Assembly: GCA_022510745.1 (NCBI GenBank)
Contig: JAFLSY010000013.1
Span: forward strand, 1-64,000
Reading direction: 5' to 3'
Length of the DNA: 64,000 nt
Source of the DNA: Lachnospiraceae bacterium
GTDB taxonomy: Bacteria > Bacillota > Clostridia > Lachnospirales > Lachnospiraceae
Numbering within the stretch: position 1 is the first letter of the stretch; each line of letters opens with the position of its first letter. Shown here in pieces: positions 9,428 to 17,713 of this stretch. Made by a program: the position numbers and the translations under genes. The notes under the pieces are model-generated. The model was not told where the DNA came from, ran no database searches, and was given only the letters and a program-made list of their open reading frames with translations.

Positions 9428-10201
9428 TCAATTAAGCTGTACCATTGCTCCTTTTAACTGAGCCGTTCCGCCTGCCTCTAACTTTAGGGTGCCGGAACCC
9501 TTTACCTGTGTTGAGGTTCCCTCCAGCTTCAGGTTCTGACCGTTCAGTTCCAGATTCTGGTCCGCATTGCAGGTCACTTTCCCACCTGCGATTTTCATTT
9601 CTTTTGAACTGCCGGTCAGTGACAGCATCACATTCCCACCCACTTTAAGTTCCAAGGTCTTATCCGCCAGAATCGTTACAGCGCCGTTCTTTGCATCCAC
9701 TGATACCCCGCTTTTGCCATCCCGGTCGCTGAGCAGAATGGTCTCGTTTTCATCCTCCAACAGGAGATTTAAACCTTTTTTCGTCTGAATCAGAATCTGC
9801 TCCTTGCCATCCTCCTCCGACAGCCTGATCTCACAGCCGCCCTTTGTCAGAAGCTTTTTAACCGTATTCTTTTCGTTGGCTGTCTCTCCCGGCAGGGCAT
9901 TCTGCTTATTCCAGATACAGCCCAAAACAATGGGACAGTTTCGGTTGCCCATCTGAAATGCCAGTACCACTTCCGTCCCCACCTCGGGAAGGGCATAATA
10001 ACCGTATGCATTTCCTGCATAAGGAACGGCTACCGGCACCCAGCCGGTCAGATTCTTACCCGTCTCTCCCAAAAAATACTCTACCCTTACCATGCCGGGA
10101 TGCTCCTCGTCCCAGTTCTCTTTCACCAGCCCTGTGATGATACCCGGTACTTCTCCCACCGAAATGATCTGGGCGTCCAGCAATTCTTCAATGATCCCCA
10201 T
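9428..10201 (-). CDS. gpV / gp5-like central spike protein with OB fold
   Basis: About 257 residues. The N-terminal half carries the gpV/VgrG OB-fold signature: GIITGLVKENWDEEHPGMVR, TGWVPVAVPYAGNAYGYYAL and PEVGTEVVLAFQMGN, followed by PIVLGCIWN. The C-terminal half is made of short repeated beta segments (LELNGQNLKLEGTSTQVKG), typical of a triple-stranded spike. An ATG at 10210 exists, but the ATG at 10201 overlaps the upstream stop (TAATG) with a well placed AGGAGG, so I use it. Together with the gpD-like gene upstream it makes a split spike instead of one VgrG. Confidence 0.88.
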   Translation of the reverse strand: MGIIEELLDAQIISVGEVPGIITGLVKENWDEEHPGMVRVEYFLGETGKNLTGWVPVAVPYAGNAYGYYALPEVGTEVVLAFQMGNRNCPIVLGCIWNKQNALPGETANEKNTVKKLLTKGGCEIRLSEEDGKEQILIQTKKGLNLLLEDENETILLSDRDGKSGVSVDAKNGAVTILADKTLELKVGGNVMLSLTGSSKEMKIAGGKVTCNADQNLELNGQNLKLEGTSTQVKGSGTLKLEAGGTAQLKGAMVQLN

Positions 10202-11280
10202 TAAACCCATCCTCCTGTTTCAAATTCAGTGACAAATCCTTCTTCACCAATCCTGTGTGTCACTGTTTGTACATATAATTTTTTATTGGCCATTTCTTCC
10301 AGCATTACAACTTCTACGTATCTGCCGGGTACCAGCTCCGGCAGCCCCACGCAGACCCCACTCCCATTCTGGGCCAAACTCAGCTGCTTGTCCGCATAGG
10401 CCTGCGCGCATATGCCTGCCTTTTCCTGCGTATCCAACTGGGGATCGATGATATGATGCACCGGTGTCCCCGTCATCACACTGCTTAAAGCTTCCTTGGA
10501 CTTTGCCGTGGCAGAGGCCGTGACAACACTCTGCTCCTGTTGATTGTATCCGGTCACATCCACCTGCAGATCGGTATAGGCGCTCTCAATCTTGAATTCC
10601 CGTAATTCCCTTCCAAGCTCCAACGAACAGATTGCCCCTGCCGTCCCGTGGGGCTTGCGGAAATACGCCTTACCGCCCACCACCAGAAATTCCCTTTCAC
10701 AGCGTCCCATTGCAATCAACTCTTTCGTGATAAAATCATAGTCGGTCGAACGCTGGGAAAGCGGCTTGTCAAGCTGGTCGTCAGTAGCGTCGATCTCCGC
10801 CGTGCACAACTTTGAATATTCTCCCAGAATCGTCTGCACGGCATCTGAGTAATTGCTGACATCGTAAAGTACATGATGTACGCCGCCTGTCATCATCAGT
10901 CTCCGCACGTCCGCCACCGTGACTACCAGACAGGTATTCTTTCCGAATTCAGCCCCAAGGACTGCCACAAAACCCTTGAGCACCTTCTGAATCTCCGAGC
11001 CATAACCGATTCCTACCTCTACCACCGTGCCCAGCTTGAACTTATTCTTTATTCTACTGTCAAAGCTGCGCGATTCCTGATCGTATGCATTATTCAGGTG
11101 AATGACCGCGGTACTTGCAGCGGACAAGGAAAGGAAAATCTCCAGTGACTGAATGCTTAACGATAAATCCTGAACCGCATCACTGCCATCCACATACAGC
11201 CGGATAGCGGGCACATGAAAATTACCGTATTTATTTACAAGTGAATCATAAGTACAGGTAGCGGTCATCAAATCAGCCAT
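10201..11280 (-). CDS. gpD-like hub protein (late control D / Afp8 N-terminal part)
   Basis: A 359-residue protein with the gpD/gp27-type hub architecture. It has an early beta domain (SIQSLEIFLSLSAASTAVIH), a GTVVEVGIGYGSEIQKVLKG segment, a DDQLDKPLSQRSTDYDFITK motif common in VgrG N-terminal regions, and a final LVPGRYVEVVMLEE strand. It joins the tube to the central spike. Its stop overlaps the start of the spike gene. Phage P2-like systems encode this hub separately, while many eCIS fuse it to the spike; here it is separate. Confidence 0.87.
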   Translation of the reverse strand: MADLMTATCTYDSLVNKYGNFHVPAIRLYVDGSDAVQDLSLSIQSLEIFLSLSAASTAVIHLNNAYDQESRSFDSRIKNKFKLGTVVEVGIGYGSEIQKVLKGFVAVLGAEFGKNTCLVVTVADVRRLMMTGGVHHVLYDVSNYSDAVQTILGEYSKLCTAEIDATDDQLDKPLSQRSTDYDFITKELIAMGRCEREFLVVGGKAYFRKPHGTAGAICSLELGRELREFKIESAYTDLQVDVTGYNQQEQSVVTASATAKSKEALSSVMTGTPVHHIIDPQLDTQEKAGICAQAYADKQLSLAQNGSGVCVGLPELVPGRYVEVVMLEEMANKKLYVQTVTHRIGEEGFVTEFETGGWV

Positions 11281-11321
11281 TTAAAAACTCTCCTATTCAT
11301 TTTCAGTTTGCCACGTGCCTG

Positions 11322-12032
11322 CTATAATGCCGGTATCTTTACAATAGTTCCGGGTAGAATCTCCAATGGATTGGAAATATTGTTGGCTTTGGCGATCACT
11401 TTCCACTTGGCCATATCACCATACTCGCTTTTTGCCATATCCCAGATATTGTAATCCTCTCTGATCGTTCTGCACTTCGTACGGTCCGGTGACTCAAAGG
11501 GCGACCTTCTCTTTTCCGCATCCAGCTCGCTGTATTCCTTTAAGGACAGTGACAACTTTGCCTGTATGGGCATACCGCTCTCCGTAAATTTCGTAAAGGT
11601 GCTTTTTAAGCCGGTTACTACTCCCCTAAAGGAGAGGGAGCCCCAGATAAATTTCACGATGGGAGGTGCATGCATCTCTCCTTTGACTTGAACCAGTTCG
11701 CGAAATTTCTTTACTTTATCATACACATCCGTAGCAGCTTTATTACCCGTACCGGAAGCATTCAATACCGGTCCGGTGTCTAAAAAGAGCTCCATATCCA
11801 GTGTTGAAGCGCTTCCGCCTTGATACATCATTTTCGACTTGCCCGATGAATGTCTCCGCCCCTTGGAATACCGCGGTGAATCGCTTAAAGTGTACTGAGC
11901 GGGATTAAAGAGAACTTCAATCTCTTCACCCAGTTTATTTCCCTTCAAATCAAAAATCTCTATCTTAGCCTTTTTTATATCCGGTATCTGACTGCTAAAC
12001 TGCAATGTAGACAGTCTGTCCAATGCCGACAT
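11322..12032 (-). CDS. LysM-domain tube-baseplate adaptor (Afp7/gp53-like)
   Basis: A 236-residue protein. The N-terminal part contains FDLKGNKLGEEIEVLFNPAQ, the family signature of eCIS Afp7-type proteins. The C-terminal 50 residues form a LysM module: a DYNIWDMAKSEYGDMAKWKV segment, then AKANNISNPLEILPGTIVKI. In related particles this protein locks the first tube ring to the baseplate, and the LysM domain serves assembly instead of peptidoglycan binding. Position between the tube-type genes and the hub gene agrees with this. Confidence 0.88.
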   Translation of the reverse strand: MSALDRLSTLQFSSQIPDIKKAKIEIFDLKGNKLGEEIEVLFNPAQYTLSDSPRYSKGRRHSSGKSKMMYQGGSASTLDMELFLDTGPVLNASGTGNKAATDVYDKVKKFRELVQVKGEMHAPPIVKFIWGSLSFRGVVTGLKSTFTKFTESGMPIQAKLSLSLKEYSELDAEKRRSPFESPDRTKCRTIREDYNIWDMAKSEYGDMAKWKVIAKANNISNPLEILPGTIVKIPAL

Positions 12033-12080
12033 AGCCTATCTCCTTTCCGCCGCGCTAAATCTTAAAGCGATTTTGCCGCA

Positions 12081-12518
12081 TTATACGGGAATCTCCACCA
12101 GACCGGAGTGCGCAATCTCCAAAGTCTCGATCAATAACTCGCCTCTCAGGGCGTCCAAATCGGAAAAGCTTCTCTTGATAATCAAACCTTTTTTAAAAAA
12201 GAGAGCCTTCCTCAGCAGAATGCCGTATTTAAATACCAAAATAGTCACCTGCTCCACATGCATGCCTTCCCACAGCGAATTGAAAGCCGGATCATAGGTC
12301 CACTCACGCACACCCTTCTCCAGGACCAGCGTATCCGGACTGGTCTTCTGTTTCGGAAACAAAAGCGGATAATCGTTATTTCCACCTTCCTGCACAGCCT
12401 CATATTCCACCTGTGAAGCCAAGTTTGATACTTTTGAAAAGCTGAATATCTCCTGTCCGATTGTGACCAGAAAATTGCAGCCTGACATCAGGCCATTTCC
12501 TCTATATAATAAATTCAC
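12081..12518 (-). CDS. Second tube-type protein (Afp5-like tube initiator)
   Basis: I choose the GTG at 12518 because AAAGGAG lies 8 bases upstream, giving 145 residues; an ATG at 12488 is possible. The protein shares the tube signature with its upstream neighbour: SGCNFLVTIGQEIFSFSKVS near the start and LLIETLEIAHSGLVEI at the end. It differs in most other residues. In eCIS one such paralogue forms the first ring on the baseplate and the other the main tube. The 222-bp gap before it holds a large structured repeat, unlike the tight spacing elsewhere in the operon. Confidence 0.8.
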   Translation of the reverse strand: MNLLYRGNGLMSGCNFLVTIGQEIFSFSKVSNLASQVEYEAVQEGGNNDYPLLFPKQKTSPDTLVLEKGVREWTYDPAFNSLWEGMHVEQVTILVFKYGILLRKALFFKKGLIIKRSFSDLDALRGELLIETLEIAHSGLVEIPV

Positions 12519-12558
12519 CGGCTTATCTCCTTTCAAGGGGCACATATTAATCTGGCCT

Positions 12559-12681
12559 CTTACAAAAATAGTGTTTTCGGCACGCTTCCGCTCCGTTAAA
12601 AACGCAGCGGTACTAATGCCCTAAAATACAGGGCATAAGTGCCGGCGTTTTTAAAGGGCCTTAAACACTATTTTGTGTAAG
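12559..12681. repeat. Structured palindromic repeat, copy 1 (between the two tube genes)
   Basis: This 123-bp element folds end to end. The outer arms 12559-12576 (CTTACAAAAATAGTGTTT) and 12663-12681 pair with one bulge. Inside, GTTAAAAACGC (12595-12605) pairs with GCGTTTTTAA (12645-12654), GGTACT pairs with AGTGCC using one G-T pair, and GCCC pairs with GGGC around an AT-rich loop. A second copy of the same design lies at 61295-61430. Here it could attenuate transcription or stabilise the upstream tube message. It might instead be a small mobile palindrome. Confidence 0.7.
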
Positions 12682-12740
12682 ATGCGAAGACCAACAAATG
12701 AGTTAACTAATTTCGAAAGTGCTTTTTACTGTACCCGGAT

Positions 12741-13163
12741 TTAAGAAACTCTTGTCATGCCTTCATGGGCAATTTCCAGCGTTTCAATCGCGATTTCTGA
12801 AGAGGTTGCATTGAAATCAGGCGCCGTGTATTTCGTGGGCCACGCGTTGATCACCTGCCAGGAAGCAGCCGGAGCCTCCTCCTCGTCAAGCAATGTGATC
12901 GTGAGCGTCTTACGGTCCACAGCGCCGGTGATACCGGCAGTAATCCAGTCGTAAAGCACTCTGGAGGTTGCCAGCCCTTGCTTTAATGTAATATTCCCAT
13001 ACTTTTTGAGTCCCGGGATTTTCATGGGCGTCGTGACCATGTCACCCTCTCTGTACTCTATTACGTCGATGGAGGCGTCAAAGCCTGTCACTTCGGAAAA
13101 ACCGCCTGCCTCCAGTCCGTCTATTTCAACCTTGTACCTAAATTTACCATGTGGATATGGCAT
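12741..13163 (-). CDS. Main inner tube protein (Afp1/Hcp-like)
   Basis: The start at 13163 follows an AAAGGAG site and gives 140 residues (MPYPHGKFRYKVEIDGLEAG). The family pattern of eCIS and phage tube proteins is clear: GGFSEVTGFDASIDVIEYRE near the start, PGLKKYGNITLKQGLATSRV in the middle, and an IAIETLEIAHEGMTRV end. It polymerises into the rigid tube that is pushed through the target envelope. It is directly behind the sheath gene, as usual. A large hairpin element downstream may raise its expression over that of the baseplate genes. Confidence 0.92.
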   Translation of the reverse strand: MPYPHGKFRYKVEIDGLEAGGFSEVTGFDASIDVIEYREGDMVTTPMKIPGLKKYGNITLKQGLATSRVLYDWITAGITGAVDRKTLTITLLDEEEAPAASWQVINAWPTKYTAPDFNATSSEIAIETLEIAHEGMTRVS

Positions 13164-13213
13164 ATGCTTACACTCCTTTCGATTTATCATTTTGGTGCGA
13201 AATACTTTTCACA

Positions 13214-14956
13214 CTATTCAGATTCACTGGTCTTCTGGGAGATGCGGAAGATCACAAATTCAGCGGGCTTCACAGGCGCTACGCCAATCACACAGATCAG
13301 TCGTCCGTTATCGATGTCGTCCTGACTCATGGTATTGCGCCCGATATTGACAAAAAATGCTTCATCCGGTGAACTTCCTGCCAAAGAACCGTTTCTCCAC
13401 AGCCCCGTCAAAAATACGCTGATGGTTCGCTGCACCCTTACCCACAACACTTCATCATTGGGTTCAAACACTGCCCAGTTGGTATTGGCCTTGATGGATT
13501 CCTCAATAAAGATGAAGAGTCTGCGGACATTGATATACTTCCAGCTCGCATTGCTGGTAGCGGTGCGGGCGCCCCATACCCGGATTCCCTGTCCGGGGAA
13601 AGAGCGGATCAGATTTATGCCCTTGGGATTTAAAATATCCTGCTCTCCCTTGTTGAACTGACAGTCCAGACCCACACAGGCGCGGACTACCTCATTTGCA
13701 GGCGCCTTATGTACACCTCTGGTATTATCGCTTCTCGCATAGATACCCAGCATAGAGCCCGAGGGCGGAATGGCAATGTTCTTCTTATCCAAAGGATCGA
13801 AGATCGTCAGCCATGGATGATACAATGCCGCATAGTTGCTGTCAAAAATATCCCTGTGTGCAATTACGTCGGCCACCTTTTTGGAATCTCTGGGGATATC
13901 CAGCACAGCAAACCTGCTTCCAAGATTCTCGCAATGTGCCACCAGCATCAGCTGTACATTAGGGTCCGTCACACCCGGCACCGCCATGATGGATACTACA
14001 TCATTGTCTAAGAATGACTGGATGCCCGTCCTCTTTCCAGCACCGTTATCGGTACCGATAAAGTCAGCCGCAGATATATTTGCAACCGATCCGTTGCTGC
14101 CGCCCGTAAAGGAAATGGTTGCCACTGCCGCATCTTCCTCTCCTACACCAAGGAAACTGTTAAAGGGCGCCTTAAGTTCCTCTGATTCTTTACCCACATA
14201 CCAAGCGGTGATAAGATCCGATTTTGCAACTTTCTTTTCAATATAATTTGAGGCATCGATATTAAAGGAAACATTCTCGTACAGTTCCACCAAGTCGTTA
14301 TATTTTACCTCCAGTGTGAATTCACAGGTGGAAATAACCTTATGCGGAAGCAGATTTTTATCCACTACATCCTGTGTAAACTCTTTCTCGAATGTAATGA
14401 TATTGTCCTGATTTTTTACCACTCTGTTGTAGGCTGTTTCCTCCTTATCGGTGTAGGCTACCACATCTCCCGGATTGAAACCGGCGCCGTTCTTTACAAG
14501 GTATTTCTTACCATCCGCCGTATCCAGTATCTCCAGGATCTGGGTCTTAGCTTTACTTGAGGGGGTTACCACAATGCGGATGTCATCTCCCCAAACGCCG
14601 GGGTTCTTAGCCGCAAAATTTACTGTTGCACCCTCTTTAGTCGGGGCATATCCGGTAGAACATTTTGCATCCTGCGGTGCCACTCTGGATACAAAACAGC
14701 GGGAACCGCCGTTAATAAAGAAGTGCTCCACGGCATATGCCAGAAAACGGTATTCGCCAAACTCGTTCTCCGACAGATACCCTCCATAATTTCTTTTGAA
14801 GTCTGCGAAATTTGTGATCAATTGAGGAATACCCTGGGCAGGCCCTCTTTCGGCCAGCCCGATGAATCCGGCCGTGCTGGTTCCAACACCCTCCATCGGT
14901 TTGCCCCCCGATTCAAATTCTTCCACATAGACTCCCGGTGATAAATACTCAGCCAT
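13214..14956 (-). CDS. Contractile tail sheath protein
   Basis: A 580-residue sheath subunit. The N-terminus (MAEYLSPGVYVEEFESGGKP, then TSTAGFIGLAERGP) and the C-terminal half (KKNIAIPPSGSMLGIYARSD, VWGARTATSNASWKYINVRR, then ESIKANTNWAVFEPND) are the classic sheath signature of eCIS and phages. Only one sheath gene is present, whereas PVC and Afp have three, so the particle has a homopolymeric sheath. It starts the structural operon and is preceded by a hairpin leader (14965-14994), a possible promoter and three CTG-type repeats. Confidence 0.95.
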   Translation of the reverse strand: MAEYLSPGVYVEEFESGGKPMEGVGTSTAGFIGLAERGPAQGIPQLITNFADFKRNYGGYLSENEFGEYRFLAYAVEHFFINGGSRCFVSRVAPQDAKCSTGYAPTKEGATVNFAAKNPGVWGDDIRIVVTPSSKAKTQILEILDTADGKKYLVKNGAGFNPGDVVAYTDKEETAYNRVVKNQDNIITFEKEFTQDVVDKNLLPHKVISTCEFTLEVKYNDLVELYENVSFNIDASNYIEKKVAKSDLITAWYVGKESEELKAPFNSFLGVGEEDAAVATISFTGGSNGSVANISAADFIGTDNGAGKRTGIQSFLDNDVVSIMAVPGVTDPNVQLMLVAHCENLGSRFAVLDIPRDSKKVADVIAHRDIFDSNYAALYHPWLTIFDPLDKKNIAIPPSGSMLGIYARSDNTRGVHKAPANEVVRACVGLDCQFNKGEQDILNPKGINLIRSFPGQGIRVWGARTATSNASWKYINVRRLFIFIEESIKANTNWAVFEPNDEVLWVRVQRTISVFLTGLWRNGSLAGSSPDEAFFVNIGRNTMSQDDIDNGRLICVIGVAPVKPAEFVIFRISQKTSESE

Positions 14957-14964
14957 GCATTTAC

Positions 14965-15004
14965 CTGATTCCCATTCATAAATTAAGGAATCAGTTCCCT
15001 CCTT
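14965..15004 (-). promoter_or_regulatory. Sheath mRNA leader hairpin between ribosome site and start codon
   Basis: The strong AGGAGG (complement of 14998-15003) is about 41 bases upstream of the sheath ATG, too far for direct use. Between them is a perfect 8-bp stem, CTGATTCC/GGAATCAG (14965-14972 with 14987-14994) and a 14-base loop. Folding the stem brings the ribosome site to about 11 bases from the ATG. Without the hairpin the start has only a weak site. A role in boosting or gating sheath translation is inference. Confidence 0.5.
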
Positions 15005-15036
15005 TCTTTTTTAATCAAGATCCATAGCGTAACCTT

Positions 15037-15083
15037 GTTATAGTAATAATTTATCAGACGCTTCTATACAGGTTTATAAACAG
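15037..15083 (-). promoter_or_regulatory. Possible BTAD-type activator sites and -10 box upstream of the sheath gene
   Basis: Three similar words on the minus strand, CTGTTTATA (15075-15083), CTGTATAGA (15063-15071) and CTGATAAAT (15049-15057), are spaced 12 and 14 bp apart. They end 6 bp before a -10-like TATAAC (15037-15042), and there is no good -35 box. SARP/BTAD activators bind direct repeats just upstream of -10 in this manner, and such a regulator is encoded next door. Spacing is not exact, so this is tentative. Confidence 0.3.
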
Positions 15084-15112
15084 AATGGAGAATTTAAAAA
15101 ACATTGGGTAAC

Positions 15113-16996
15113 TTAATTTCTGTACTTTTTCAAGCCCTGTTCATAAATCTGTACAGTATCCGGACTCAATTCAATTCCCATTTCCTCTCTGAATATTTTC
15201 TGGGAAGAGTTGAAAATCCGCTGCATCTGTTGACGTTCACCCAGCTTTGCATAACAGCGCAGTAATCCTGCCACTGCTTCTTCCGAATAACGGTCTGCTG
15301 CCATATATGCATCCCAGCAGGAGATTTCTGCTTCAATATCTTTCTTTTCTCTGCAATAAGCAGCAAGCAAACTGCAGGCTTTCCCATAGGTTCGTTCAAA
15401 GTAAGTGCGTCTGGCTATACACCATGTACCATCCACATCCTTCAAATAAGCCCCCCAATGCTCAAGCAGTTCCTCCCTATGCTCATAAAGTCCCCTCACA
15501 TTTCCCGTCTCTGCAAGCTTACATATATGCTTTTTGCTCTCTAAATCTACCTTGATCAATGAAGTATCCAGACAATACTTATGCTCTTTATATTGGATGA
15601 GATTTTTAAGCTCCGGCCGGGACCTCAGCTCTTTTCGGATACTATAGATCATGTTATGTAACATAGCCACCTCATTGTTAGGAGCATCATCCGGCCACAA
15701 TTGTTCCAAGAGCACCCTGCGTTCCACTGGCTTTCCTTCCAAATCTACCAGATAAGCAAAAAGTTCCATTGCTTTGCGGGTTCTCCACGAGATTTCCCTG
15801 CCGGTCTCTGAAATAACCACACGGAACTTTCCGAAGCAGGATATCGCAAGCAGCTGTCTGTTATCGCTTATTTCTGTTTTCGCCGACACAATTTCATATT
15901 TGGCAGCCTTAACATTATCCTGAAACTTTCCATAATAATCAGCTATCTTTTCGCACATGCTTTTTTTCAGTTCTTCACCGGCTCTGTTTCTTAAAAAACT
16001 GCGGAATGCAGGATGATACCTGTAACTGTCTTTTGCTTTACCCGCACGCAGAAGAAACAGATTTTCCCTTAAAAGATACTGCAGCATATCCTCGGCATTC
16101 TGTATGCCGCATATGTAATTACATAGATCAGGATGCAGTTCTTCCACAAAAGAAGTGGAAAGCAGAAATCTCTGAATATCATGGGATAATCCTTCATAGA
16201 GTTCATAAGTGATATAATTCTGCACAAAGGATTCCCGGCTGATCTGTTCCCACTTCATATCCGAAGCACAGCCACCGATCCTGCACAGATAAAGGGCCGT
16301 AAGCATGACGCCGGCGGGCCACCCTTCCGTATTTCTCCATATGATCTCCATATATCGCTCTACATCTTTCGAAGGTAACATTCTTTCCAAGATACTGCGG
16401 ACTTCTGTCTCTCTAAAGCTTAATTGCTCAGTCCCTACCACCGTTCCCTGACGGCGCATCAAATATTTTGCAAAAGAATCCGGTATGCCATCTTTGGTAA
16501 TCACTGCCAGCAGAAAACGGTGATCAGTATACTCCAAAAGTTCTTCCAAAAGTTTAAATATTGGGGGACTTTTCAGTACTTGAAAATTATCCAAGACCAG
16601 TATTAATTTCTGCTTCTCCATGTCTTCCAGATGCTTCTCCAGTTCTATGATCAAATCTCTGCCAAGCTGATCGCAGGATCCTGCATCCGCTTTCAAACAT
16701 AACTCCTCATCAAAGCCAAAACTGCCCAAGGCCCTGCGTAAAGACAGGGTCAGATACCTGATAAAGGTTGCAAACTCATTGTCCAAGGAGTCCAGATGAT
16801 ACCACGAACAAATATGTCCCGGCAGCCGGGCATACTGAGACATCAGCACTGTTTTGCCATATCCGATATTGGCGCGCAGTATCAAAAGCTTTCCTTCTTC
16901 TGACTGTAGTTCTAAAAGCAGCTTTTCTCTTTGCTCATACTCCTTTCGTATTTCAGGTATCAGAATTTTCGATTCCAATATCTTTTGTTTGTTCAT
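15113..16996 (-). CDS. STAND ATPase - BTAD transcriptional regulator of the eCIS
   Basis: This 627-residue regulator has a MalT-like N-terminus. A P-loop reads LLILRANIGYGKTVLMSQYA (residues about 31-55), a Walker B-like LILVLDNFQVLKS follows, and then helical STAND modules. From about residue 375 a winged-helix BTAD/SARP-type region follows: ISCFGKFRVVISETGREISW, RKAMELFAYLVDLEGKPVER and LLEQLWPDDAPNNEVAMLHN. The rest is TPR-like helices. It sits between the ATPase/effector genes and the sheath gene, all on one strand, so it is the obvious candidate to switch on particle production in response to a ligand. The usual order in SARP proteins (DNA-binding domain first) is reversed here. Confidence 0.8.
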   Translation of the reverse strand: MNKQKILESKILIPEIRKEYEQREKLLLELQSEEGKLLILRANIGYGKTVLMSQYARLPGHICSWYHLDSLDNEFATFIRYLTLSLRRALGSFGFDEELCLKADAGSCDQLGRDLIIELEKHLEDMEKQKLILVLDNFQVLKSPPIFKLLEELLEYTDHRFLLAVITKDGIPDSFAKYLMRRQGTVVGTEQLSFRETEVRSILERMLPSKDVERYMEIIWRNTEGWPAGVMLTALYLCRIGGCASDMKWEQISRESFVQNYITYELYEGLSHDIQRFLLSTSFVEELHPDLCNYICGIQNAEDMLQYLLRENLFLLRAGKAKDSYRYHPAFRSFLRNRAGEELKKSMCEKIADYYGKFQDNVKAAKYEIVSAKTEISDNRQLLAISCFGKFRVVISETGREISWRTRKAMELFAYLVDLEGKPVERRVLLEQLWPDDAPNNEVAMLHNMIYSIRKELRSRPELKNLIQYKEHKYCLDTSLIKVDLESKKHICKLAETGNVRGLYEHREELLEHWGAYLKDVDGTWCIARRTYFERTYGKACSLLAAYCREKKDIEAEISCWDAYMAADRYSEEAVAGLLRCYAKLGERQQMQRIFNSSQKIFREEMGIELSPDTVQIYEQGLKKYRN

Positions 16997-17084
16997 ATGA
17001 ATTATTCCTATTACCCCTGCGTTTCCCTCAACGTGATACTGATTTAACTTTTCCGTTATCCGATGTTATATCTCTTCCATCCCC

Positions 17085-17117
17085 CTAATCACAGAAGAAA
17101 ACTATTCTCTTCACCAT
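17085..17117 (-). promoter_or_regulatory. Possible 10-codon leader peptide upstream of the regulator gene
   Basis: A short frame, MVKRIVFFCD then TAG, begins at 17117 behind a strong AAAGGAG site, 88 bp upstream of the regulator start. Its good ribosome site is unusual for chance. It could control translation of the regulator, but nothing else supports it. Confidence 0.25.
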
Positions 17118-17230
17118 ATAATCTCTCCTTTCTCTGTATTCGGAAATAACTACAAACCTATTATTCAATATAAATACGGCCTATAAACAATTTAATATAC
17201 AATTTTTACTTTTTTACTTTATTTTAAACA

Positions 17231-17266
17231 CAAAAAAACACCCGCCTATTTTATAGACGAGTGTTT
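17231..17266 (-). terminator. Rho-independent terminator behind the effector/immunity relic
   Basis: On minus-strand RNA, AAACACUCGUC pairs with GGCGGGUGUUU through 11 pairs including two G-U pairs, followed by a run of U. The G-U pairs form only in that orientation. It closes the AAA ATPase/effector unit and isolates it from the regulator gene. Confidence 0.8.
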
Positions 17267-17303
17267 AAATATTATATTATGTGTACTCCTTAACAGTGAT
17301 CAA

Positions 17304-17690
17304 CAAATTACTTTATACTTAACTGCTAAATACATATTTTTCTCCTGTTTCAGTATAAATAAAATACTTTTCTTTTTCTTCATACACTAAAGTCAGTTCA
17401 GTTCCAACCGGCAGATGAAAATTCTAAGAACTTCAGGCCTTCGTCGGAACAAACTTTAAACACTTCCTGACACAAGGTAAATAACGCTGTATTGCCATAT
17501 CTTTTATCTTTCACCTCTAATGATGTTCCTCTTTGCAACAGCATTCTGGCGCAAAGTTCCTGGCAGACAGACTTTTTTCCAGAAGACTCATACCGGTTTT
17601 GTCTACATTATTTATTACCTCACCAAGACTTTTACTTTCTAACTGCAGTTTTGTAATGAAATCCTGCAAATTTCCAAACTGAATAATTGT
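17304..17690 (-). pseudogene. Ankyrin-type immunity gene relic
   Basis: Two adjacent frames together read as one small ankyrin-like protein. Frame A gives IIQFGNLQDFITKLQ, then VDKTGMSLLEKSLSARNFA, ending at a TAG near 17521. A shifted frame gives ARMLLQRGTSLEVKDKRYGN, then TALFTLCQEVFKVC, to a TGA near 17399. A third frame continues with PVGTELTLVYEEKEKYFIYT to a stop near 17304. No start codon with a ribosome site exists. Ankyrin proteins commonly act as immunity partners of polymorphic nuclease toxins, and this relic follows directly after the broken toxin. It is therefore interpreted as its decayed immunity gene. Confidence 0.55.
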
Positions 17691-17713
17691 CCCACTCTTA
17701 GCTTACTTATATC

